From: Nitrospira sp.
GTDB lineage: Bacteria; Nitrospirota; Nitrospiria; Nitrospirales; Nitrospiraceae
Assembly: GCA_025935475.1 (NCBI GenBank)
Contig: JAICVE010000170.1
Span: 1 to 6,348 of the forward strand
Direction: 5' to 3'
Length of the DNA stretch: 6,348 bases
Below the pieces are notes generated by a model, which saw only the letters and a program-made list of their open reading frames with translations, did no database searches and was not told the origin of the DNA. Shown here piece by piece: positions 1-5,811 of the stretch (position 1 is its first letter; every line of letters begins with the position of its first letter). A program made the translations under genes and the position numbers.

Positions 1-2541
1 AAGCGCGTCCAGTGTTTGTCCGGAGCTGGCGCCAGGACTCGAGGCGCCGAGGACCAGGGCCGTATTGAATCCATTGAAATGCGTCACCGGATCGGGGCCG
101 CTCGTCGATTCGGTGCTCACCACCGTGTCGAGCGGAATCATGGCATGGCCTTGGCCCTGGCCTTGGCCCTGGCCGTTCGCTCGCACATAAATTTTGGAGA
201 TGTCCTGCGGCGCCGAGCGATATTGGGCTTCCGCTTCGGTTTGCACCCGATAGACTCGGCCAAATTTCACGAAGTCGTTGATGTAGAAATTCCCGAAGTA
301 GGCTTGCATCGTATCGAAGACTTCCGAGATCGGGACCCCGAGGGCTTTGGCACGGTCGCGGTTGATCGTGGCGTACAGTCGCGGCGCGGTCACCCGAAAG
401 CTGGTGCTGATGCCGCCGATCGCCGAGTCTTGCTTGGCCTTGGCCACGAACTCTCTGGTCACGGCCGCAAATTTCTTGAAATCGCCGCCGCTTGGATCCT
501 GAATCTGGACGGAGAACCCTCCCGTGGCTCCGAGGCCACGGATCGAGGGAGGGTTGAAGGCCAATACGACCGCGTCGCGGTATTTCCCGAATTCCCGAAA
601 GGCCCCTGCGATCAGCGCCTTCGCATGCAGTTGCGGGTCCTTCCGTTCATCCCAGGGCTTCAGCGGCACGAAGGTGGTCGCCATGTAGGTCCCGCGGGTA
701 TTGAAGACGAAATTCTGACCGACCAATGCATTCGTGCCGTAGACAGCCGGATTCGAGAGAAAAAATCCCTCGACGCTGTCCATCACGGCGAGCGTCCGTT
801 TTTTCGAGGCACCATCAGGAAGCTGAGCGACCACGATGATGTAGCCCTGATCCTCGTCAGGCAGAAAGCCCGAGGGGGTGACCCGGAACAGCGCCAGCGC
901 CACGAACGCGACCATGCCGAACAAGGCGAGCGAGAAGAGCGAGCGTGCAATGGTGTGACCGACGGCGCCGGCATAGCGCGTTTGGCCCCACACGAAGAAT
1001 CGATTGAAGTATGCGAAAACTCCTTTTCTGGGAGCATGACGCGGTTTGAGAATCAAAGCACACAGCGCCGGGCTCAGCGTCAACGCCACGAAGCCGGAGA
1101 TCATGACGGAGATCGCGATGGTAATCGCGAATTGCTTGTACAGTTGGCCGGTAATGCCGCCTAAGAATCCCACCGGGACAAAGACCGCGCAGAGGACGAG
1201 CACGATGGCAATCACCGGGCCGGTCACTTCCTCCATGGCCTTTTTGGCGGCTGCATTGGGCGACAGACCGTCTTCGATGTGACGCTCGACGTTCTCGACC
1301 ACGACAATGGCGTCGTCCACCACGATGCCGATCGCCAGGATCATGCCGAACAATGTCAGCGTATTGATGGAGAAGCCCAGCGCGGACATGCCGGCAAATG
1401 TCCCGATGAGCGAGACGGGCACTGCCACGGCCGGAATCAGCGTGGCACGCCAGGACTGTAAGAAAAGATACACGACGAGGATGACCAGGATCATCGCATC
1501 GCGCAAGGTCTTGACGACCTCTTCAATGGAAACTTCGATAAATCGTGTCGTGTCATAGGGGACGTCGTACGAAACCCCCGGTGGAAAAGTCTTCGCCAAT
1601 TCATCCATCCGCTGGCGGACTTGTTTGATGGTGTCGAGGGCGTTAAATCCCGGCGCCAGAAACGTCACGAGCAGGGCCGTGGGCTTGCCCCGATATCGTC
1701 CTTCCAGGTCGTACGATTGCGCGCCGAGTTCAATCCTGGCCACATCTTTCAAGCGGATCATGGAGCCGTTGGGCATGGCCCGGACGATCATCTCCTCGAA
1801 GTCCTTCACCTCGGTCAGGCGGCCCCGCGTGATGATCGGAATCGTGAGCTCGTTCTGTTGCGGCGTGGGCTCCCGCCCGATGAGCCCGGCAGGAAAGTCC
1901 CGGTTCTGTTCGCGGACGACGCTGACGATGTCGCTGGGAGTGAGATTGAGTTGCGCCATGCGCACCGAGTCGAGCACCACCCGCATGCTGTAGTTCTGCT
2001 GTCCGAAGATATAGGCGTCGCCCACGCCCGGAATACGCCTGATGTCGTCGACGAGACGGACCGTCGCGTAGTTGGCGAGAAAAAACGCATCGTACTTGGG
2101 ATCTGTCGACTGCAAGATCAAGACGCCCAACAGGTCGGTCGAGAGTTTCTTCACCGTGACGCCCTGACGAATGACTTCCGGCGGGAGTTGCGGCTCGGCC
2201 AGCTTCTCCCGGTTCTGGGCCTGGACCTGTGCGATGTCGATGTTGGTGCTGATCTGAAACGTCAGGCGGAGGGTCATGTGGCCGTCATTGGTGCTGGTCG
2301 AGTCGTAGTAGAGGAGGTTGTCGATGCCCGGAATCTGCAGCTCGATGACACGGGCGACGGAATCGGCCACGGTCTCAGCGCTGGCACCGGGGTAATCGGC
2401 GTCGATCTGGACGACAGGAGGCGTGATCTGCGGGAACTGCGCGATGGGCAGGGTCACCATCGCCACGAGGCCGATCACCACGATCACGATCGAGAGGACC
2501 GAGGCAAAGATCGGCCGATCGATGAAAAACCGCGGGCTCAT
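1..2541 (-). CDS. RND efflux transporter, HAE1 (AcrB/MexF-like) family, C-terminus cut by window edge
   Basis: Inner-membrane proton-driven pump of a tripartite efflux system. Translating the minus strand from ATG at 2541 gives 847 uninterrupted codons to base 1; family members have about 1,030-1,070, so roughly 200 residues (TM8-12 region) lie outside. Visible marks: TM1 near residues 10-30, followed by QFPQITPPVV (35-44), the usual post-TM1 motif of HAE1 pumps. TM2 ends near W364. TM4 carries GIVVDDAIVVVENVER with D409-D410, matching the AcrB proton-relay pair D407/D408. After TM7 comes SGFLPDEDQG, with Asp562, Glu563 and Asp564. The second porter loop has NPPSIRGLGATGGF and FYINDFVKFGRVYRV, which read closer to MexF than AcrB. 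The relay lysine equivalent to AcrB K940 is beyond the window. The start overlaps the adaptor stop by 4 bp and has no strong Shine-Dalgarno, so translational coupling is likely. Substrate cannot be told. An odd (GQ)4 repeat sits at residues 790-797. Confidence 0.96.
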   Translation of the reverse strand, partial: MSPRFFIDRPIFASVLSIVIVVIGLVAMVTLPIAQFPQITPPVVQIDADYPGASAETVADSVARVIELQIPGIDNLLYYDSTSTNDGHMTLRLTFQISTNIDIAQVQAQNREKLAEPQLPPEVIRQGVTVKKLSTDLLGVLILQSTDPKYDAFFLANYATVRLVDDIRRIPGVGDAYIFGQQNYSMRVVLDSVRMAQLNLTPSDIVSVVREQNRDFPAGLIGREPTPQQNELTIPIITRGRLTEVKDFEEMIVRAMPNGSMIRLKDVARIELGAQSYDLEGRYRGKPTALLVTFLAPGFNALDTIKQVRQRMDELAKTFPPGVSYDVPYDTTRFIEVSIEEVVKTLRDAMILVILVVYLFLQSWRATLIPAVAVPVSLIGTFAGMSALGFSINTLTLFGMILAIGIVVDDAIVVVENVERHIEDGLSPNAAAKKAMEEVTGPVIAIVLVLCAVFVPVGFLGGITGQLYKQFAITIAISVMISGFVALTLSPALCALILKPRHAPRKGVFAYFNRFFVWGQTRYAGAVGHTIARSLFSLALFGMVAFVALALFRVTPSGFLPDEDQGYIIVVAQLPDGASKKRTLAVMDSVEGFFLSNPAVYGTNALVGQNFVFNTRGTYMATTFVPLKPWDERKDPQLHAKALIAGAFREFGKYRDAVVLAFNPPSIRGLGATGGFSVQIQDPSGGDFKKFAAVTREFVAKAKQDSAIGGISTSFRVTAPRLYATINRDRAKALGVPISEVFDTMQAYFGNFYINDFVKFGRVYRVQTEAEAQYRSAPQDISKIYVRANGQGQGQGQGHAMIPLDTVVSTESTSGPDPVTHFNGFNTALVLGASSPGASSGQTLDAL
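139..174 (-). repeat. 12-bp tandem repeat encoding (Gly-Gln)4 in the RND pump
   Basis: The plus strand has TTGGCCCTGGCC twice in tandem (151-162, 163-174), preceded by a decayed stretch (139-150). On the coding strand this gives Gly-Gln four times at residues 790-797, then G-H-A-M. It sits in the periplasmic porter loop where relatives have a short turn of the type RNSNGQMVPL, so it is an in-frame expansion that keeps the pump open. Confidence 0.85.
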
Positions 2542-3743
2542 TTGGACGCTTCGGACGCTTCGTTCTTCTTTGGCCCTGAGGCTTGAGTCCCGGACGGTTC
2601 GACCTCAACCGGTACCGGCTTCACGGTCGAATCAGGGATGATGCGTTGCAGACTATCGACGACCACCTGTTCCCCGGAGGCCAAGCCTTCTTCGACGAGC
2701 CACTGGTTTCCTTGCCAGACGGTCGCCTTGACGTCTCGGATCTCCACCTTGTTGTCGGCACTCACGACATACACGATCGCGCCTTTCGGCCCTTGCAGCA
2801 CGGCTCGTTGTGGAATGAGCATCACGCTGCTCCTCGAGACGCCATGAAAGCGAACCGTCACGAACTGACCGGGAATGATGATGCCGTCACGATTGGGGAA
2901 CGTGACTCGTCCCGAGCGTTCGCCGGTGTCGCTGCGCAGCCCCACATCGAGCAAATCCAGCGTGCCTTCCTCCGCATACTTGCTGCCATTGAGAAAAATG
3001 AGCGTGCCCGTCAGTTTGTAGATGCCGGGGTGCTCGATCTTCTTGGCGGCAAGATCTTCCCGCCGCTTGATCAAAAACGCTTCCGGCGCATTGACGACGA
3101 CATACATCGGATCAATCTGGTGGATGATCGTCAGCAAATCGGTCTGTGCGGAGACCAAGCGGCCTTCATAGACACGTGTTCGCTCGACCAATCCCGTAAT
3201 CGGCGCCACGATGACCGTATTGTTGAGATCAAACTTGGCTTTGATCAAATCTCCCTTCGCGGTGTCCAGGGCTGCCTTCGCCGACAGTTCTTCCGCTATC
3301 GCATCGTCGTAGTCCTTTTGACTGACGGCGTGCTCTGCCAAGAGCGGCTTCACGCGCGCCAGGTTTTGCCTGGCCTGTACGAGGCGCGCCTCAGACTGGG
3401 ACACTCGGCCCTTGGCACTGGCCGCCGCTGCGTGGAAGGGCACCTCATCGATCCGATAGAGCCGATCGCCTTTCTTGATCTCTCTCCCCTCCTGGAAGTA
3501 CCGCTCTTGGATGATGCCCGTCACCTGCGATCGGATTTCCACGATTCGCGACGCTTCGGCTTGACCGATGAACTCCGGCTCGTCGGGGACTGACGTGGGT
3601 GTCACCGTCAGCACCCCGATTTCCGGTACCTGAGGGGAAGGCGAGGACTGGACTTCTCCTTTACAGCTCAGCAGGAACAGCGCGGCCCCCATCGTGAGGG
3701 CACACGCGATCTCAGGTAGGACCGTCTTCCCTTGTCGATTCAT
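2538..3743 (-). CDS. RND efflux periplasmic adaptor (membrane fusion protein), lipoprotein
   Basis: AcrA/MexA-type adaptor joining the RND pump to an outer-membrane channel; 401 residues, normal length. The N-terminus is a lipoprotein signal: basic start, hydrophobic stretch at about 12-26 and lipobox L24-L25-S26-C27, so Cys27 would be lipidated, with Lys28 following. Domains in order: first half of the barrel-sandwich (lipoyl-like) domain at about 60-98 (VEIRSQVTGIIQERYFQEG); an alpha-helical hairpin at about 100-170, rich in Ala/Gln/Glu/Lys; second lipoyl half with DLNNTVIVAPITGLVE at 172-187; beta-barrel at about 210-300 with the PGQFVTVRF signature; and a membrane-proximal domain at about 305-380 with IPQRAVLQGPKGAIVYVV. 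The tail (381-401) is Ser/Glu/Lys-rich and ends EASEASK. The stop overlaps the transporter start (ATGA, 2538-2541). The ATG at 3743 is preferred because it gives an intact lipoprotein signal, although its ribosome binding site is weak (a GAGAAG-like stretch). Confidence 0.96.
   Translation of the reverse strand: MNRQGKTVLPEIACALTMGAALFLLSCKGEVQSSPSPQVPEIGVLTVTPTSVPDEPEFIGQAEASRIVEIRSQVTGIIQERYFQEGREIKKGDRLYRIDEVPFHAAAASAKGRVSQSEARLVQARQNLARVKPLLAEHAVSQKDYDDAIAEELSAKAALDTAKGDLIKAKFDLNNTVIVAPITGLVERTRVYEGRLVSAQTDLLTIIHQIDPMYVVVNAPEAFLIKRREDLAAKKIEHPGIYKLTGTLIFLNGSKYAEEGTLDLLDVGLRSDTGERSGRVTFPNRDGIIIPGQFVTVRFHGVSRSSVMLIPQRAVLQGPKGAIVYVVSADNKVEIRDVKATVWQGNQWLVEEGLASGEQVVVDSLQRIIPDSTVKPVPVEVEPSGTQASGPKKNEASEASK
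2544..2561 (-). repeat. 9-bp tandem duplication at the adaptor 3' end
   Basis: GGACGCTTC occurs twice back to back (2544-2552 and 2553-2561), encoding the EAS-EAS end of the adaptor just before the ATGA junction with the transporter. It occupies the place where a ribosome binding site for the transporter would be and contains none. Confidence 0.75.
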
Positions 3744-3846
3744 GGGCGCTTCTCACTCATGAGCCAGCGTGCTCACTCAGATGGGAATTTGGCATGTGAA
3801 CGTCGTCATGTGGCGCACTCCTCTGCACGACCGACATGGTGTCGCG
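3744..3846. other. Short intergenic gap between dehydrogenase and efflux operon
   Basis: There are 103 bp between the dehydrogenase stop and the adaptor start. On the minus strand the first bases after the stop form a weak 5-bp inverted repeat (CGACA-3 nt-TGTCG, 3832-3844) with no T-run, so it is not a convincing intrinsic terminator. Closer to the adaptor there are two direct TGAGTGAG repeats. No clear sigma-70 promoter is visible, so whether the efflux operon has its own promoter or is read through from the dehydrogenase is open. Confidence 0.5.
3752..3779 (-). repeat. Two direct 8-bp repeats upstream of the efflux adaptor
   Basis: CTCACTCA occurs at 3752-3759 and 3772-3779; read on the minus strand this is TGAGTGAG twice, with starts 20 bp apart, about two helical turns. 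The proximal copy ends 8 bases before the adaptor ATG and overlaps the expected ribosome binding site. The spacing is what a regulator binding one face of the helix would use, but chance cannot be excluded for an 8-mer. Confidence 0.4.
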
Positions 3847-4863
3847 TTAGTTCATGGTGAGCACCATGCGAAACCGCGCCTTGCCGCTCAGCATCTGCTC
3901 GTAGCCTTTCGCGGCTTGTTCGAGCGGCACCGTCTCCACCATGGGACGAATCCCTGTGAGGGCGCAAAAGTTCAACGTGTCTTCGGAATCCCGGGCCGTC
4001 CCTGAGGGCCACCCTCGAATCGCACGGCGCGCCATGATGAGTTGAACGGGGGTCACGTTGATGGGATCGGCCGAGGCTCCGACCACGAGCAATTGCCCTC
4101 CCACCCCAAGCCCGTCGATGAGGGCCGACATGGCCTTACTGTCCGGAGCGGTGGCCAGAATGACGGATGCACCGCCAAGACTCGTGAGTTCTTTCGCGAC
4201 GTCGACGGCACTGCTGTCGAGATATCGCACGGCCCCAAGCTTCAGCGCGAGGGGCTCTTTGTCCTGACCTCGGCCGATAGCCACCGTGTGAAATCCCATT
4301 TTGCTCGCGAACTGAATGCCGAGATGGCCGAGTCCGCCCAGACCCTGCACGGCCACCAGATCGCCCGCCCGTGCTCCACTGCGGCGCAAGCTATTGAACG
4401 TCGTGACCCCCGCACACAAAAGCGGTGCGGCTTCTGCTGGAGAGAGCAGGTCTGGAATCGCCGCTACCGCTTCCTGCCTTGCGATCATGTACTGGGCATA
4501 CCCGCCGTCTTCCTGGAATCCGGTCACTTGGAAATATCGGCATCCCATGAAATCGCCCCGGCGACAAGATTCGCACTGACCACAATGGCCGCCATGCCAA
4601 CCCACCCCCACCCGTTGGCCCTTCTTCCAGACTGAGACGCCCGCGCCAACCTCGTCGACCACTCCAGCGACCTCGTGGCCCGTGACACGCGGGTATTGCA
4701 GGCCGGGCCAATGGCCCTCTTTCACAAACACATCGCTATGACAGATGCCACAGGCTTGCACTCTGATGCGGATCTGGCTTTGCCCGGGCGCTGGGATCTC
4801 TCGCTTGATCGCTTCGAATGGCCCCCCTGGTGAGCGAATTTGCACTGCGATCATTTGCGGCAT
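3847..4863 (-). CDS. Zinc-dependent alcohol dehydrogenase (medium-chain dehydrogenase/reductase)
   Basis: Cytosolic oxidoreductase interconverting an alcohol and an aldehyde with NAD(P)H; 338 residues, typical length. The GroES-like N-terminal domain carries the catalytic-zinc ligands: Cys41 in GICHSD, His63-Glu64 in TGHEVAG, and Cys150 in PLLCAGVTT. The structural-zinc ligands are Cys94, Cys97, Cys100 and Cys108 (HCGQCESCRRGDFMGC). The Rossmann domain begins near residue 167 with the nucleotide-binding motif GLGGLG (174-179). The segment after the second strand reads AIGRGQDK, with no acidic residue where NAD-specific members carry Asp, so NADP may be preferred (inference). The start at 4863 is fixed by AAGGAGG at 4869-4875, 5 bases upstream. 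A role in aldehyde detoxification next to an efflux pump is possible but not shown; the natural substrate is unknown. Confidence 0.95.
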   Translation of the reverse strand: MPQMIAVQIRSPGGPFEAIKREIPAPGQSQIRIRVQACGICHSDVFVKEGHWPGLQYPRVTGHEVAGVVDEVGAGVSVWKKGQRVGVGWHGGHCGQCESCRRGDFMGCRYFQVTGFQEDGGYAQYMIARQEAVAAIPDLLSPAEAAPLLCAGVTTFNSLRRSGARAGDLVAVQGLGGLGHLGIQFASKMGFHTVAIGRGQDKEPLALKLGAVRYLDSSAVDVAKELTSLGGASVILATAPDSKAMSALIDGLGVGGQLLVVGASADPINVTPVQLIMARRAIRGWPSGTARDSEDTLNFCALTGIRPMVETVPLEQAAKGYEQMLSGKARFRMVLTMN

Positions 4864-4868
4864 TTCGG

Positions 4869-4875
4869 CCTCCTT
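4869..4875 (-). promoter_or_regulatory. Strong Shine-Dalgarno of the alcohol dehydrogenase
   Basis: On the minus strand AAGGAGG stands 5 bases before ATG at 4863. It decides the start over the internal Met4 and suggests efficient translation. Confidence 0.85.
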
Positions 4876-5004
4876 GGGTCATGGAATCATTATGGTCACG
4901 AGATTTGCGAGGGGTAGGATGGCTGACTTGTTGGCGTCTTTCACGATGGGCCGCCTCCAGTCACGGAATAATCAAGTATTGCACAACGTACGAGGCAACT
5001 GCCC

Positions 5005-5020
5005 CTGTCAATTTTGACAG
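5005..5020. promoter_or_regulatory. Perfect inverted repeat, candidate operator
   Basis: CTGTCAA-TT-TTGACAG: 7-bp arms match perfectly around a 2-base centre. Each strand therefore carries TTGACA, the consensus -35 hexamer, facing both divergent genes, but I see no good -10 at 16-18 bp on either side. A dimeric repressor or activator site is the simplest reading. It is too short in loop, and lacks a T-run, to be a terminator. It lies 142 bp upstream of the dehydrogenase start and 250 bp upstream of the small membrane gene. Confidence 0.5.
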
Positions 5021-5093
5021 TCCACCACAACATGAGCACTGTCTGTGTACATATCATTCTCCATGCACGGTGTTGCGACGAACTGTCGGCGCG

Positions 5094-5111
5094 CTGCCGA
5101 AGGGCCGGCAG
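5094..5111. repeat. Small GC-rich hairpin
   Basis: CTGCCG (5094-5099) and CGGCAG (5106-5111) pair around a 6-base loop. No T-run follows on either strand, so it is not a standard terminator. It could be a structure in a 5' leader if transcription of the rightward genes begins upstream, or simply chance in GC-rich DNA. Confidence 0.3.
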
Positions 5112-5257
5112 ATGCTGTGCTGTCTGACCCTGACAACGGCTGCGGATGTTTTACTAAATCCGCGTTCCATGATGGGTTTCCCCTTGATCTAGAATTGGTC
5201 GAGGAAGGAACGATCGTTGCCATACTGTGTGGGGAGAACGTGGGATCGCACAACGAT

Positions 5258-5264
5258 GAGGAGG
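5258..5264 (+). promoter_or_regulatory. Strong Shine-Dalgarno of the small membrane protein
   Basis: GAGGAGG lies 5 bases before ATG at 5270. It is the reason to choose this start instead of the in-phase ATG at 5045, which has no comparable site. Confidence 0.85.
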
Positions 5265-5269
5265 ACGCC

Positions 5270-5431
5270 ATGAGATGGCCACTGTTTACCTGGATTCTCG
5301 CAGGGGGGATTTTCGGGATGTTCTGGTTTGTGTATCTTTCGATCAAGCAACACGAGAAGCACTGGAAGCCGGTTGCCCAATACCGGCGTCGGAGCCATCG
5401 GCACCGAGAACGCACTATTGCAAACGCCTGA
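5270..5431 (+). CDS. Small single-span membrane protein with His/Arg-rich tail, function unknown
   Basis: Fifty-three residues. One hydrophobic helix at about residues 4-24 (PLFTWILAGGIFGMFWFVYL), then a strongly basic, histidine-containing tail beginning KQHEKHWKP and continuing RRRSHRHRER to the end. The positive tail predicts N-out/C-in topology, with the tail in the cytoplasm. It has no cysteine and no family motif I recognise. The strong ribosome binding site is the best evidence that it is real. The next gene starts 43 bp later on the same strand, so it may head a short operon with the DsbA-like fragment and DedA. The tail could bind a metal, nucleic acid or lipid head groups; none of these is shown. 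A longer 128-residue version from 5045 is possible but less likely. Confidence 0.7.
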   Translation: MRWPLFTWILAGGIFGMFWFVYLSIKQHEKHWKPVAQYRRRSHRHRERTIANA

Positions 5432-5474
5432 TCGTTAGGAGGACAGTGTAAAGGCTCTCTGGAATGCGGCGCGT

Positions 5475-5750
5475 ATGAACCCAGGTGAATTACAAAAATT
5501 TCCCTTGTTCGCCGGCCTCAAACACCGCGATCTGATGGACTATGCGGGGCGGCTTGAGCTGGATAAGGCGAGTTTCGGCGAGGCGCTCAAGACCCACAAA
5601 TATTTCGATCGTGTCAGGGCCGATGTGTCCACAGGCCGTCAACATGGCGTGACGGGAACGCCGACGTTTTTTGTCAACGGCCATCGGCAGGATGGCAATG
5701 ATGACGTACGGGCACTCACGAGCGCGATCCGGCAGGTGCTCAGTGTGTAA
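5475..5750 (+). pseudogene. DsbA/thioredoxin-fold C-terminal fragment with an unrelated N-terminus
   Basis: Ninety-one residues. From about residue 19 it reads like the C-terminal half of a DsbA-family protein: a helical part (DLMDYAGRLELDKASFGEAL), then GVTGTPTFFVNGHRQDG (58-74) with the cis-proline at Thr62-Pro63, and a closing helix (ALTSAIRQVL). This is also how the thioredoxin-like domain behind some NhaA antiporters ends. The N-terminal half with the first strand and the CxxC active site is missing, so it cannot act as a normal disulfide oxidoreductase. Residues 5-15 (ELQKFPLFAGL) instead resemble the opening of cyclic-nucleotide-binding (Crp/Fnr-type) domains. An in-frame TAG at 5436-5438 closes the frame upstream, and no good ribosome binding site is placed for ATG 5475. 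I read it as a deletion remnant; an expressed small protein remains possible. Confidence 0.65.
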
Positions 5751-5811
5751 GGCATGACTGAGCTTAGGCATTCATCGAGATAGGGGCACCATCGCGTAGA
5801 CGGATCACGGC
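5751..5811. other. Short spacer before the DedA gene
   Basis: Sixty-one bases between the fragment and the DedA start. TAAGGCAT at the fragment's stop and TTAGGCAT shortly after form a near-direct repeat. No terminator hairpin with a T-run is visible, so read-through into the DedA gene is possible. Confidence 0.4.

Larger units (their letters stand above)
4864..5269. other. 406-bp intergenic region between divergent genes
   Basis: Regulatory space between the leftward dehydrogenase and the rightward small membrane protein. It contains the dehydrogenase ribosome binding site, a perfect inverted repeat at 5005-5020, a small hairpin at 5094-5111, and the ribosome binding site at 5258-5264. An open frame on the plus strand from 5045 runs in phase into the 5270 gene, but its predicted residues resemble no family I know. 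I find no convincing promoter pair: CATAAT on the minus strand (4894 to 4889) and CATACT on the plus strand (5221-5226) look like -10 hexamers but lack good -35 partners. No gene remnant is recognised. Confidence 0.6.

Noticed and set aside
16..1164. Long plus-strand open frame opposite the RND gene (382 residues)
   Set aside because: It is antisense to a clearly recognisable RND transporter, has low-complexity Arg/His/Asp/Gly composition and no family resemblance, and is the typical mirror of a GC-rich gene.
1621..2586. Long plus-strand open frame (321 residues)
   Set aside because: Antisense shadow of the RND N-terminal half; composition rich in His, Asp and Arg, and no domain.
2583..3593. 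Long plus-strand open frame (336 residues) opposite the adaptor
   Set aside because: Antisense shadow; the adaptor on the other strand has a lipobox and all family domains.
3832..3844. Hairpin just after the dehydrogenase stop as a terminator
   Set aside because: The stem is only 5 bp and no T-run follows on the minus strand.
4042..4635. Plus-strand open frame opposite the dehydrogenase
   Set aside because: Antisense shadow of a zinc dehydrogenase with all its metal ligands intact.
5195..5226. Promoter for the small membrane gene (TTGGTC with CATACT)
   Set aside because: The -10-like hexamer is decent, but the spacing is 20 bp and the -35 is weak, so it is not called.
5008..5415. Minus-strand open frame of 135 residues
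   Set aside because: No ribosome binding site or family resemblance; it is mostly the reverse of the small membrane gene and intergenic DNA.
5045..5431. 128-residue version of the small membrane protein starting at 5045
   Set aside because: The extra 75 residues have no recognised motif and no good ribosome binding site, whereas GAGGAGG sits 5 bases before the internal ATG at 5270. It is kept only as an alternative.
5437..5451. AGGAGG followed by GTG-TAA after the small membrane gene
   Set aside because: The strong Shine-Dalgarno is only 3 bases from GTG, and the frame stops at once. It may be left over from a lost gene start but cannot be called a gene.
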